From Bacteroidota bacterium (GTDB taxonomy: Bacteria; Bacteroidota; Bacteroidia; UBA4408): DNA of 64,000 nucleotides. The DNA lies in contig JADKCP010000001.1 of assembly GCA_016718805.1 (NCBI GenBank), positions 1,104,001-1,168,000 on the forward strand, read 5' to 3'. The position numbers and the translations under genes were made by a program. Below are positions 34,231-42,196 of the stretch, piece by piece. Every line of letters begins with the position of its first letter. Within the stretch, counting starts at the first letter, position 1. The notes under the pieces are model-generated. The model did no database searches. It was given only the letters and a program-made list of their open reading frames with translations, and had not been told where the DNA came from.

Positions 34231-34953
34231 TTAATTTTCTTCCTCTTCTTCCGGTTCCAATTCAATGGCACCACCATGATAATTCATTTGTCGAAGTATC
34301 CAATTTTTGCGCTTTTGCACGTATTTGCTGGGAGCAGAGGCACTCCATTTTCGAGGATTGGGTAAGGTCGCAGCAATTAAAGCGGCTTCTGATTGACTTA
34401 GCTTTTTCGCATCCTTTTTGAAATTTGCCTTGGCCGCTGCTTGCGATCCATAAACTCCGTCGCCCATTTCAATTACATTCAAGTAAACTTCCATGATACG
34501 TTCTTTACTCCACATGAATTCAATTAGTCCGGTAAAGTAAACTTCAAGTCCCTTTCGAACCCAACTTCGGCCTTGCCATAAAAACACATTCTTTGCAGTT
34601 TGCTGACTGATAGTACTGGCACCACGAATTTTTTTACCTTTCTTTTTTTTGTTGTAAGCCATCGCTTTCTCAATAGCTTTAAGATCGAAGCCATGATGTT
34701 CCATAAACAACTGATCTTCGGAACACACTACTGCTAAAGGTAAATTAGGAGAAATATTTTCAATTGGTTCCCAGTCTTTTGAACATTTAAGCGATTTTCC
34801 TTCCACCAATTGTTCAATTAATCGAATACCCATGAGTGGTGTAAAAGGTATGGGAATCCAGCGAAACAGAAGCACCGATAAAATACTAACCGCGAAAAAA
34901 ATAAGCAATGCCTTCCAACAAAACGAAACAACTTTTTTAAATACCTCCTTCAT
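34231..34953 (-). CDS. mtgA: Monofunctional biosynthetic peptidoglycan transglycosylase
   Basis: A 240-residue GT51 glycosyltransferase that polymerises lipid II into glycan strands without a transpeptidase domain. One N-terminal transmembrane helix (~11-30) is followed by the GT51 motifs: SEDQLFMEHHGFD (catalytic E79), KKIRGASTISQQTAKNVFLW, LEVYFTGLIEFMWSKERIMEVYLN (second Glu) and NVIEMGDGVYG. Full length. A Glu-rich tail ends the protein. It is 15 bases downstream of fhs on the same strand. Confidence 0.93.
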   Translation of the reverse strand: MKEVFKKVVSFCWKALLIFFAVSILSVLLFRWIPIPFTPLMGIRLIEQLVEGKSLKCSKDWEPIENISPNLPLAVVCSEDQLFMEHHGFDLKAIEKAMAYNKKKKGKKIRGASTISQQTAKNVFLWQGRSWVRKGLEVYFTGLIEFMWSKERIMEVYLNVIEMGDGVYGSQAAAKANFKKDAKKLSQSEAALIAATLPNPRKWSASAPSKYVQKRKNWILRQMNYHGGAIELEPEEEEEN

Positions 34954-34968
34954 GGCGCAAAAAAAATC

Positions 34969-36657
34969 TTAAGATAAACCGGTAATTTTTCCGCTTATAT
35001 CAATGTCCATTTTTTCGGATGCAGGTATAGCAGGTAACCCGGGCATGCGCATCATTTCACCTAAAATAGGAATAATAAATCCTGCGCCGGCAGCAAATTC
35101 AAACTCACGAACATTAATTACAAAATTACGTGGACGACCAATTTTTGATTCGTTATCGCTTAATGATTTTTGTGTTTTTGCCATACATACCGGCAATTTA
35201 TCAAGCTGTAAATCGGTAATTGTTTTCAATTGAACCCTCGCCGTATTTGAATATTCAACTCCATCGGCACCATAGATTTCGGTCGCAATGATTTTAATTT
35301 TTTCTTCTACACTTAAATTCCAATCGTATAATTTTTTGAATTGATTGCTGTTTGATTCAATTGCATTTACAACTTCTTGAGCAAGTGCTGCAGTGCCATT
35401 TCCACCCTCGGTAAAACCTTTGGAAACAACTGCTTTTACTGCTTGTTTGGCACATTCATCAATAATAAAATTTACTTCTTCCTCACTATCATTATAAAAA
35501 CTATTGATGGCAACGATTGGTGTAATTCCAAATTTTTTACAATTCTCAATGTGCTTAAATAAGTTTTCAAATCCGGCTTTCACGCGCGATAAACTTGGTG
35601 TATTGTATTCGTCCTTTTTTGCTCCCCCATGATGACGAAGCGCACGAATGGTAGCAACCAACACAATTGCATGAGGTTCAATTCCGGCATAACCGCACTT
35701 AATATCCATGAATTTTTCGGCTCCTAAATCGGCTCCAAAACCAGCCTCAGTCACTACATAATCGCCAAGCGATAATCCCATTTTTGTAGCAATAATTGTA
35801 TTGGTACCTTGTGCAATGTTGGCAAAGGGACCACCGTGTATAATAGCAGGATTACCTTCCAAAGTTTGCACTAAGTTTGGTCGAATGGCATCTTTAAGTA
35901 AGAGAGCCATTGCACCTTCTGCATTTAAATCGCGCGCAAAAATTGCTTTCTTTTCAAAGGTAAAACCAACAAAAATATTTCCTAATCGTTTTTTTAAATC
36001 TTCAATATCCTTCGACATACAAAGTATAGCCATTACTTCACTGGCAGCAGTAATATTAAATCCATCTTCACGTGGAATCCCATTTGCAGTTCCTCCAATT
36101 CCAATAATGATACTTCGCAAAGAGCGGTCGTTCATGTCCATTACCCGTTTCCAGGCAATTGTACGCGGGTCTAAACCAAGGCTTCGTGACTTACTTTGCA
36201 AGTTGTTATCAATTAATGCCGACAATAAATTATTGGCTTTTTCAACGGCAGAAAAATCTCCGGTAAAATGCAAATTGATATCTTCCATTGGAATCACTTG
36301 CGAATATCCACCACCTGCAGCACCGCCTTTAATTCCAAATACAGGGCCTAGTGAAGGTTCTCGCAACACCACAATTGATTTCTTACCAATTTTGTTTAAG
36401 CCTTCGTTTAGTCCAATGGAAACTGTGGTTTTTCCTTCACCGGCAGGTGTAGGATTAATAGCAGTTACCAAAATCAATTTGCTCTTTTTTACTTTTTCTT
36501 CATCAATAAGTTCAAGAGGCAATTTAGCTTTATGCTTGCCATAGTAATACAAGTCGTCGTTCGATACATTAATTTTTGCAGCAATGTCTTTGATGTGCAA
36601 AATTTTGGCAGCTTGTGCAATTTCTAAATCTGAAGGGAAGGCTTTTGATGTTGACAT
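34969..36657 (-). CDS. fhs: Formate-tetrahydrofolate ligase
   Basis: A 562-residue ATP-dependent enzyme that makes 10-formyltetrahydrofolate from formate and THF. Signatures are NPTPAGEGKTTVSIGLNEGL (the P-loop-like nucleotide site), REPSLGPVFGIKGGAAGGGYSQVIPMEDINLHFTGD, FANIAQGTNTIIATKMGL, VVTEAGFGADLGAEKFMDIK and the C-terminal EFAAGAGFIIPILGEMMRMPGLP. I chose ATG at 36657 (MSTSKAFPSD); the ORF extends to 36711, but the -7 box at 36674-36681 lies inside that extension. Length matches the family (~555). Confidence 0.95.
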   Translation of the reverse strand: MSTSKAFPSDLEIAQAAKILHIKDIAAKINVSNDDLYYYGKHKAKLPLELIDEEKVKKSKLILVTAINPTPAGEGKTTVSIGLNEGLNKIGKKSIVVLREPSLGPVFGIKGGAAGGGYSQVIPMEDINLHFTGDFSAVEKANNLLSALIDNNLQSKSRSLGLDPRTIAWKRVMDMNDRSLRSIIIGIGGTANGIPREDGFNITAASEVMAILCMSKDIEDLKKRLGNIFVGFTFEKKAIFARDLNAEGAMALLLKDAIRPNLVQTLEGNPAIIHGGPFANIAQGTNTIIATKMGLSLGDYVVTEAGFGADLGAEKFMDIKCGYAGIEPHAIVLVATIRALRHHGGAKKDEYNTPSLSRVKAGFENLFKHIENCKKFGITPIVAINSFYNDSEEEVNFIIDECAKQAVKAVVSKGFTEGGNGTAALAQEVVNAIESNSNQFKKLYDWNLSVEEKIKIIATEIYGADGVEYSNTARVQLKTITDLQLDKLPVCMAKTQKSLSDNESKIGRPRNFVINVREFEFAAGAGFIIPILGEMMRMPGLPAIPASEKMDIDISGKITGLS

Positions 36658-36673
36658 AATTTTTATTGAATCG

Positions 36674-36681
36674 CAAATGTA
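36674..36681 (-). promoter_or_regulatory. Putative -7 element for fhs
   Basis: TACATTTG on the minus strand, a TAnnTTTG match 17 bases before the chosen ATG of fhs. It argues against the longer N-terminus. No -33 box at good spacing. Confidence 0.45.
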
Positions 36682-36822
36682 TAAATACAATTGGGAAGTT
36701 GGGAAATGCAAAAGCTAAGTTTCTTTTCAAGTATATGCACCAATAAAACTGACTAGTTGTAATGCCTAAATAAAATGAATCAGGAAATTTGTACGATAAA
36801 TTCTTTTTTTAACAAGATAAAA

Positions 36823-36852
36823 TTTGTTATTAAAGAAATACAATTATATTTG
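36823..36852 (+). promoter_or_regulatory. Strong Bacteroidota promoter of the five-gene exported operon
   Basis: TTTG (36823-36826), 18 bases, then TATATTTG (36845-36852): both boxes and spacing are close to the known Bacteroidota consensus. The first ATG of the operon is 28 bases downstream at 36880. It lies inside the longer ORF that begins at 36775, so it also fixes the true start. Confidence 0.72.
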
Positions 36853-36879
36853 AATTATAAAAACATCCATTTCAACTCT

Positions 36880-38364
36880 ATGAAAAGAAGTCTACTTAGT
36901 TTTTGCTTTCTCTTAATTTGTATTCCTAGTTTATTTGCTCAAGTTGCCAATACGGCTGCGGTTCCTGCTCCTCCAACGGATGCCAAAGCAATAAAATACC
37001 GCCGAAGTTCCTTGCACATGATTATGCTCGATGATAAAGGTTTGGTAAATGCAGATTTAATTAAACGAACTTTTATTCGCATGCCTATTCCCGATAAGTT
37101 TAATAACCATTTACTTGCGGGTCGATCATTTGATCCCAAGCCTATTTCAGTTACTGCTGAAGAGCGAAAATTGATGGGACAGAAGCAAAGTTTTGCTGAA
37201 TCAAAATCACGTAACTTGGGTGGAAAACTAACAGGTGGATTGGTTGATACAACTAATACAGAAGACATTCCAATTAAAATTGAAAAGTATTTTAATGCAA
37301 ATTACGTTGCGCGCGATTTGGTTGCAAAGTGGTTTAATAGAAGCGAGAAAGGAACTTTTGACATGAAGTTAATTGGTGAACGTGGTTCATACGATGCATC
37401 TGCGCTCGATATTGCTACTGCAAAATCAAGTAAAAGAGGAGTTTCTGCTGTTGCAGATGCCGGTGAAGAATTAATTAATAACACCTTCGTGGTTGTTACA
37501 CGTTACAATTATGTAAGTATGGAAAACGTTGCAGCTGCAGCAAAAAAGGCAGGAAAATTTGCTGCAAGTTTAATGGCAGCATCAGGTAATACAATTGATT
37601 CAAAAGTGCTTGCCGCCGGCGATTCACTTACCAGTCAGGCTACCGGTTATGCTGTTGAAACAAATTCGTATTTATATAAACTAGTGTGGAACGATTCAGT
37701 TGAAGCAGTGTTTTATCAGAGTTATTGGATCGACGAAAGCTCTTACGATGAAGCTAAAAAACGAGCATTTGATACCACTCATTTATTTACCTTACAATAC
37801 ATTGGTGATGCACATGCACGTGCTAATGTGCTTGCATCAAACCGTATGGGAATTGCTCAAGATACGCTAATAGCAAAGGCTACCATCAATTCATTTGAAG
37901 CAGTAATTGCCAAGTTGCAAAAAAAGTACGAAGTATTTCGTACCAAAACTCCCTTGCTTTCAGGAGATCCTATAACAGCCAAAATTGGACTAAAGGAGGG
38001 ACTTGAAGCCGGCGATAAATTTGAAGTATTGGAGCAAGTGTTGGATGAAAAAACCGGGCGAACAACTTACAAACGTGTAGGAAAAATTAAAGTAAAATCA
38101 GGTATGATTTGGGACAATCGTTTTGGTGCTGAATACGATCAGGCTGCAGCCACTGGACAACCTGTTGCTGCTCAAAGTACTGCAGCTGTTTCAACCGAAG
38201 AAGCTTCAATGGACGATATGTTTTCTAAAGCAAGTGCCAAATCTCAGCCTGTTTCGGGTGCTACAGCTGTTCCAACAACACCGGTAGGTCCAATAGATCG
38301 CACCACCTTTATCGGAGAAGAAGGAAGCTTTTATTCAGGTATGCTTATACGTCAAAGAAATTAA
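36880..38364 (+). CDS. Exported protein of unknown function, first gene of the five-gene operon
   Basis: A 494-residue exported protein with a signal peptide (MKRSLLSFCFLLICIPSLFAQ). Visible blocks are KYRRSSLHMIMLD, RMPIPDKFNNHLLAGRSFD, YFNANYVARDLVAKWFNR, GSYDASALDIATAKSSKRG, DAGEELINNTFVVVTRYNY, a domain at ~380-435 with DPITAKIGLKEGLEAGDKFEVLE and KRVGKIKVKSGMIWDNRF, and a final FIGEEGSFYSGMLIRQRN. The 380-435 domain resembles the C-terminal domain of flagellar FlgT (weak, by eye), though the cell shows no flagellar genes here. An Ala/Thr-rich linker (~435-465) precedes the end. I recall similar proteins in Bacteroides, which needs checking. Start fixed at 36880 by the promoter and signal peptide. 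Confidence 0.75.
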   Translation: MKRSLLSFCFLLICIPSLFAQVANTAAVPAPPTDAKAIKYRRSSLHMIMLDDKGLVNADLIKRTFIRMPIPDKFNNHLLAGRSFDPKPISVTAEERKLMGQKQSFAESKSRNLGGKLTGGLVDTTNTEDIPIKIEKYFNANYVARDLVAKWFNRSEKGTFDMKLIGERGSYDASALDIATAKSSKRGVSAVADAGEELINNTFVVVTRYNYVSMENVAAAAKKAGKFAASLMAASGNTIDSKVLAAGDSLTSQATGYAVETNSYLYKLVWNDSVEAVFYQSYWIDESSYDEAKKRAFDTTHLFTLQYIGDAHARANVLASNRMGIAQDTLIAKATINSFEAVIAKLQKKYEVFRTKTPLLSGDPITAKIGLKEGLEAGDKFEVLEQVLDEKTGRTTYKRVGKIKVKSGMIWDNRFGAEYDQAAATGQPVAAQSTAAVSTEEASMDDMFSKASAKSQPVSGATAVPTTPVGPIDRTTFIGEEGSFYSGMLIRQRN

Positions 38365-38416
38365 TCCTAGCAACAGAAATAGCTAAAATTAAAACTAAAC
38401 CATAAAACCAAATAAA

Positions 38417-38962
38417 ATGAAAAAAACAACTCAATCAATTTTGGTAGCCCTCACATTGTTGTTGGCAACCGTACAATTTAATTCAGCGTATGCACAAGGC
38501 CAGGGTGCAGCAGGCCGTAAAGCTGACAGAGATACTCGCGCTTGGCGATACGAAGTGCAATGCGTTGGTGTAGGTACCGACGGAACTAAATTAATTAAGG
38601 TATTCTCTTATTCTAAAAAGGCAGATGTAGCTATTGAGCAAGCAAAAAAGAATGCAGTACACGCAATGATTTTCCAGGGATTTGTTGGTAATAGCGGTTC
38701 AGGATGTCCAACACAAAAACCATTGACAAATAATCCGGGATTGGAGCAAGAAAAAATTGAGTTTTTTGATTCGTTTTTTGCAGACGGCGGTAAGTACATG
38801 AAATTTGTTACCGTTTCGGGCGATGGTGCAGTTGCTGCCCAAGACCGCATGAAGGTTGGAAAGGAATATAAAATTGGAGTAGTAGTTTCGGTAATGTACG
38901 ATCAATTAAGAAAAGATTTGGAAGCAGCCGGAATCATTCGAGGGCTATCTTCAGGATTTTAA
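38417..38962 (+). CDS. Exported LPP20/FlgT-N-like small protein, second gene of operon
   Basis: A 181-residue exported protein with a signal peptide to ~residue 26 (SAYAQG). The core is WRYEVQCVGVGTDGTKLIKVFSYSKK, VAIEQAKKNAVHAMIFQGFVG, and the C-terminal VGKEYKIGVVVSVMYDQLRKDLEAAGIIRGLSSGF. The pattern of a strand with G-x-G, a helix rich in A-x-x-A-K-K-N-A, and a last strand-helix unit recalls LPP20/FlgT N-domain proteins (weak, structural). It is a paralogue of the next gene: both have AxEQAxKNAVxxxxFxG and a FFxDGGxYxxFV block. It follows the first gene by 52 bases. Confidence 0.72.
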   Translation: MKKTTQSILVALTLLLATVQFNSAYAQGQGAAGRKADRDTRAWRYEVQCVGVGTDGTKLIKVFSYSKKADVAIEQAKKNAVHAMIFQGFVGNSGSGCPTQKPLTNNPGLEQEKIEFFDSFFADGGKYMKFVTVSGDGAVAAQDRMKVGKEYKIGVVVSVMYDQLRKDLEAAGIIRGLSSGF

Positions 38963-38980
38963 TTTTAAAAAAATAAACAC

Positions 38981-39475
38981 ATGAGAAAATTAATTTTATT
39001 GTTGACACTTGTTGTTGTTGCTTCAAGTGCAGCATTAGCTCAGCGTCAACGGGCACAAAAAAAAGTTGCAGGATATTATGCCTATAAAACTGAATGTATG
39101 GGTATTGAAATGGATGGTTCACAAACATTGAAATGCTGGGGTACAGGAAAAAATCGTTTTGATGCTGTTGAGCAAGCCCGAAAAAATGCCGTGCGTGATG
39201 TATTGTTTAATGGTGTGCGAAGCGGAGATTGCAACCCTAAGCCGGTAATTTTTGAAGTAAATGCACAAGAGAAATACGAAGATTACTTTAATAATTTTTT
39301 TAAAGATGGTGGTGAATACAAAAACTTTGTAAACAATAAGGATGAATCGCTTTGGCCTAAAATTTTTAAAGACAAAAAGAAGGCAGGTACTGAAGTTGAA
39401 GAAGGCGTAATTGTGCGTGTTCTAAGATCGGAGCTCAAGAAAAAAATGATGGAAGACAAAATTCTTCCACAGTAA
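38981..39475 (+). CDS. Exported LPP20/FlgT-N-like small protein, third gene of operon
   Basis: A 164-residue exported protein with a signal peptide (MRKLILLLTLVVVASSAALAQ). The core reads AYKTECMGIEMDGSQTLKCWGTGKN, VEQARKNAVRDVLFNGVRSG, DYFNNFFKDGGEYKNFV, and VEEGVIVRVLRSELKKKMMEDKIL. It aligns with the previous protein over most of its length and is probably a tandem duplicate that has diverged, with fewer residues in the central loop. Gap to the previous gene is 18 bases. No catalytic residues recognised, so a structural or assembly role is more likely. Confidence 0.72.
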   Translation: MRKLILLLTLVVVASSAALAQRQRAQKKVAGYYAYKTECMGIEMDGSQTLKCWGTGKNRFDAVEQARKNAVRDVLFNGVRSGDCNPKPVIFEVNAQEKYEDYFNNFFKDGGEYKNFVNNKDESLWPKIFKDKKKAGTEVEEGVIVRVLRSELKKKMMEDKILPQ

Positions 39476-39499
39476 TTTAAATCTTAAAAACTAAATTTT

Positions 39500-40450
39500 A
39501 TGAAAAAAATAATGATTGCCCTTTGTGGTTTGATGTTGATGGGAACCACACTTAGTTTTGGTCAGGCTAAGAAGCCTACTATTATGGTGTTGCCAAGCGA
39601 TTTGTGGTGCAATACCAACGGTTTTATGATGGAGTTTGACAACCAAGGAACCAAAGTAAAAATTCCAAACTATAAGAAAGCTTTTCAAGAAAGTTCCGAT
39701 TTGCTAAATGTAATCAGCAAGATAAATGGATTGATGGCCGAACGCGGTTTCCCTTTGAAAAATGCTGAATCAGCGTTAAAAACATTGGAAGCAGAAAGTG
39801 CCGAAAATGCTATGTTAACCAGCAAAGGAGGAGCAGGAGTTTCTGAATCACCGGTAGATAAATTAAAGAAAACCGCTAAAGCAGATATTATTATGCAACT
39901 TACCTGGACGGTGAATACAACAGGTCCTAAGAAGTCGATTACCTTTAACTTGCAAGGATTAGATTCCTATACCGACAAGCAAATTGCAACTGCAGTTGGA
40001 ACCGGAGCTCCTTCATTTTCGGCTGAATTGCCTGTATTGCTTGAAGAAGCTGTATTGGCACACCTCGATAATTTTAATACCACTTTGCAAGCGCACTTTG
40101 ACGATATGTTTGAAAATGGACGTGAAATTATTGTGCGTATTAAGAAGTTTGATTCATGGGATGGCGACTTAGAAAAGGATTACGGTGGAAAAGAATTAGG
40201 CGATGTAATTGAAGATTGGATGAAAGCAAATACTGTAAAAGGACGTTTTAGTACTACCGATGCAACCGAAAGCATGATGTTGTTTGAGCAAGTGCGTATT
40301 CCTCTTTATGATGCTTCAGGTAAAGCTACCGATGCGCGTGGCTTTTGTAAAGATTTGCAAAAAACCTTACAGGCTCCACCTTACGGAATTGTAAATAAAT
40401 TAATGATGAAAGGCTTAGGTCAGGCTACTATTGTATTAGGAGATAAATAA
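39500..40450 (+). CDS. Exported DUF6175-like protein, fourth gene of operon
   Basis: A 316-residue exported protein with a signal peptide (to ~residue 22, LSFGQ). Its core opens KKPTIMVLPSDLWCNTNGFM, continues with VPNYKKAFQESS-like helices, ADIIMQLTWTVNTTGPKKSITFNLQGLDSYTDKQIATAVGTG, and FDDMFENGREIIVRIKKFDSWDGDLEKDY, ending with GRFSTTDATESMMLFEQVRIPLYDASGKATDARGF. I recall this pattern as DUF6175, a Bacteroidota family of unknown role. The opening strand (PTIMVLPSD) and the ADIIMQL strand recall the TolB-N/CsgG-like fold. It sits 24 bases after the third gene and 17 before the fifth. Confidence 0.74.
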   Translation: MKKIMIALCGLMLMGTTLSFGQAKKPTIMVLPSDLWCNTNGFMMEFDNQGTKVKIPNYKKAFQESSDLLNVISKINGLMAERGFPLKNAESALKTLEAESAENAMLTSKGGAGVSESPVDKLKKTAKADIIMQLTWTVNTTGPKKSITFNLQGLDSYTDKQIATAVGTGAPSFSAELPVLLEEAVLAHLDNFNTTLQAHFDDMFENGREIIVRIKKFDSWDGDLEKDYGGKELGDVIEDWMKANTVKGRFSTTDATESMMLFEQVRIPLYDASGKATDARGFCKDLQKTLQAPPYGIVNKLMMKGLGQATIVLGDK

Positions 40451-40467
40451 AAATTAAAACTCGAAAA

Positions 40468-41439
40468 ATGAAAAAAACAATGAAGTCAATTTTTCTGACA
40501 GTTTTAGCAACGGTGCTAGTATCTTTTGCATCAACAGCGCAAAACTCAGAAAAAAAATTGGATGATGCCGGTCGTATAACTTTGGCTGCCTTTGTTGCAC
40601 CACAAGTTGCCGGATTACCCGATGCTGCTAAATCGATGCTCAGCAATAAGCTTAGCCAAATTGCTACTCAAAACGGAATTGGTGGAAGCGCAAAAAATGA
40701 GCGTTTTATCATCACCTGTAACATTGTTGTGTTAACGAAGGATATTTTACCCGGACCACCGCCAATGACAGCCCTTTCAATGGATGTAACTTTGTATATT
40801 GGAGATGGTATTGCAGGAACCAAGTTTGCCAGCAAATCGATTACCGTAAAAGGTGTTGGTACCAACGAAACCAAAGCGTACATTGAAGGAATAAAAATGA
40901 TTAAGCCATCCGATCCGGGTGTACAAGCCTTTGTTGAAGAAGGTAAGAAAAAAATTATGGCGTATTACAATACCAAATGCGACATGATTATTCAGGAAGC
41001 TAAATCATTGGCAACTCAAAATAAACAGGAGGAAGCAATTTACAAATTAACTGCTGTGCCGGACGTGTGCAAGGAGTGTTTCGAAAAATGCTTGGTAGCT
41101 ATAGAACCTATTTACAAGCAAAAAATTGAACGCGATTGCAAAATTAAATTTGCTGAAGCGAAAAATTTGTGGAATGCGAATCAAAACATTGATGCAGCAA
41201 ATCAAGCAGGAGCATTGCTTGCTTCTATTGAGCCACAGGCATCGTGCTACAAAGAAGCACAAGGTTTATCAACTACCATTGCAAAAAAGGTAACCGAAAT
41301 TGATAAACGCGAATGGGCATTTAAAATGAAAGAACAAGAGCAAACCAGCGAAATGATAAGAGCTTATCGCGATGTAGGTGTAGCTTATGGAAATGGACAA
41401 CCTGATAGCATTGAATATAATGTGAATGGTTGGTGGTAA
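40468..41439 (+). CDS. Exported CsgG-like/helical protein, last gene of operon
   Basis: A 323-residue exported protein with a signal peptide (to ~residue 25, SFASTAQ). The N-terminal half (~30-165) has ITLAAFVAPQVAGLPDAAKSML, RFIITCNIVVLTKDI, MTALSMDVTLYIGDG and KSITVKGVGTNETKAYIEGIK, a mixed alpha/beta layout like CsgG or TolB-N domains. The second half (~170-323) is helical with TPR-like pairs and regularly spaced Cys (VPDVCKECFEKCLVAI, ERDCKIKFAEAKNLW, EPQASCYKEA). The end is DVGVAYGNGQPDSIEYNVNGWW. The CKECFEKC cluster could bind metal or form disulfides. It is followed by the operon's terminator. Function unknown. Confidence 0.74.
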   Translation: MKKTMKSIFLTVLATVLVSFASTAQNSEKKLDDAGRITLAAFVAPQVAGLPDAAKSMLSNKLSQIATQNGIGGSAKNERFIITCNIVVLTKDILPGPPPMTALSMDVTLYIGDGIAGTKFASKSITVKGVGTNETKAYIEGIKMIKPSDPGVQAFVEEGKKKIMAYYNTKCDMIIQEAKSLATQNKQEEAIYKLTAVPDVCKECFEKCLVAIEPIYKQKIERDCKIKFAEAKNLWNANQNIDAANQAGALLASIEPQASCYKEAQGLSTTIAKKVTEIDKREWAFKMKEQEQTSEMIRAYRDVGVAYGNGQPDSIEYNVNGWW

Positions 41440-41458
41440 ACCTCAGTTATTACAAAAG

Positions 41459-41495
41459 AAATCCTTCCATTCTAGCGAGTGGAAGGATTTTTTTT
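41459..41495 (+). terminator. Rho-independent terminator of the five-gene operon
   Basis: AAATCCTTCCA, a 10-base loop, TGGAAGGATTT and a run of T (to 41495). The 11-base stem is perfect and starts 19 bases after the last stop codon. Confidence 0.88.
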
Positions 41496-41503
41496 GCTTA
41501 ATC

Positions 41504-41522
41504 CAATAGGAAAGTTTATTGC
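41504..41522. repeat. Left 19-bp direct repeat of the small island
   Basis: CAATAGGAAAGTTTATTGC occurs here and again, identical, at 42746-42764. With three more bases and one mismatch the match extends to 22-23 bases. The copies bound ~1.2 kb with a transposase remnant and a lipoprotein gene. Confidence 0.85.
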
Positions 41523-41530
41523 GCTACTCG

Positions 41531-41550
41531 CGCGAATCTTCAGATTCGTG
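41531..41550. repeat. REP-like hairpin near the transposase remnant
   Basis: CGCGAATC-TTCA-GATTCGTG, an 8-base stem (one G:U) with a 4-base loop. Next to it are GC-rich motifs (CTACTCGCG, GCACTCGCTCGC at ~41603) and, after the pseudogene, CTCACACTCGCAAGATGCTAGC. This is the kind of sequence REP-associated transposases act on. Confidence 0.55.
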
Positions 41551-41677
41551 TGTTTTAATCAGTAAAATTTCGAACCCATTTACTACATTGAAATATCTTA
41601 GCACTCGCTCGCTTCTTGTGAGAGCATTATTTTTAAGGCATCCTGCTGCAATTAAACTTTCTTATTAAATTTGATTG

Positions 41678-41920
41678 ATGTCTAAAAACCGATAAGCATT
41701 TGGAGGAGAGATTTACTTTGTTATGCTTACCGTTGTCGGTTGGATTGATATCTTTACTAGGGAAAAATATGCTGATAGACTTATTGAAAACTTAAATTAT
41801 TGTCAATTAAAAGAGGGATTAAAAATTTATGCTTATGTATTTATGCTTAACCAAATTCACAATATTTTAAGGCGAGAAAGCAACAGCTTTAATCTCACTG
41901 AGTCCAATATATATAGATGA
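41678..41920 (+). pseudogene. Decayed REP-associated tyrosine transposase (RAYT, Y1_Tnp family), N-terminal remnant
   Basis: Reading from ATG 41678 gives MSKNR, a TAA stop at 41693, then AFGGEIYFVMLTVVGWIDIFTREKYADRLIENLNYCQ and GLKIYAYVFMLNQIHNILRR. This matches the start of RAYT/IS200-like proteins (TLTVVGWxDxFTRxxY, KGLKIYAYVIMxNHxH). The catalytic HxH is degraded to QIH, and the C-terminal half with the Tyr nucleophile is missing. It is a clear remnant: one nonsense codon, a lost catalytic His and truncation at 41920. Nearby REP-like hairpins are the expected targets. Confidence 0.82.
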
Positions 41921-42011
41921 ATTATAGCTACTCAAGCCAGAGGCTTGGCAATAGCTCACACTCGCAAGATGCTAGCGAAGGTGGGAACTTGCTGATACAA
42001 TTATAAAATGT

Positions 42012-42179
42012 ATGGAATTAGGTATTTCTTTTTTTGAAGGCAATGACCCGGAAATGATTTTATTTGCAAAAATATATTGTAAAGAAAATGATATTTATAA
42101 ATATTTGCTCATGGGTCTTAAGCGAAAAGAAACCGAGTTAACTGCTCAAAGAAATGCTTTTTTTATTCAATTATTTTAA
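42012..42179 (+). CDS. Short coding-like fragment, unknown
   Basis: ATG 42012 to TAA 42179 encodes 55 residues: MELGISFFEGNDPEMILFAK, then IYCKENDIYKYLLMG and LKRKETELTAQRNAFFIQLF. The frame stays open upstream for several codons (ELADTIIKC) with coding-like composition. It could be the end of a lost gene within the island rather than a live gene. It stops 17 bases before the lipoprotein gene. No family recognised. Confidence 0.3.
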   Translation: MELGISFFEGNDPEMILFAKIYCKENDIYKYLLMGLKRKETELTAQRNAFFIQLF

Positions 42180-42196
42180 ATTAACTTATTTCAACG

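Noticed and set aside
35801..36544. 247-aa plus-strand ORF opposite fhs
   Set aside because: It lies wholly inside the strongly conserved fhs gene on the other strand, and its protein has no family features; it is a shadow of fhs codon use.
36775..36879. Longer N-terminus for the first gene of the five-gene operon
   Set aside because: It would place 35 residues before a clean signal peptide and would contain the promoter at 36823-36852.
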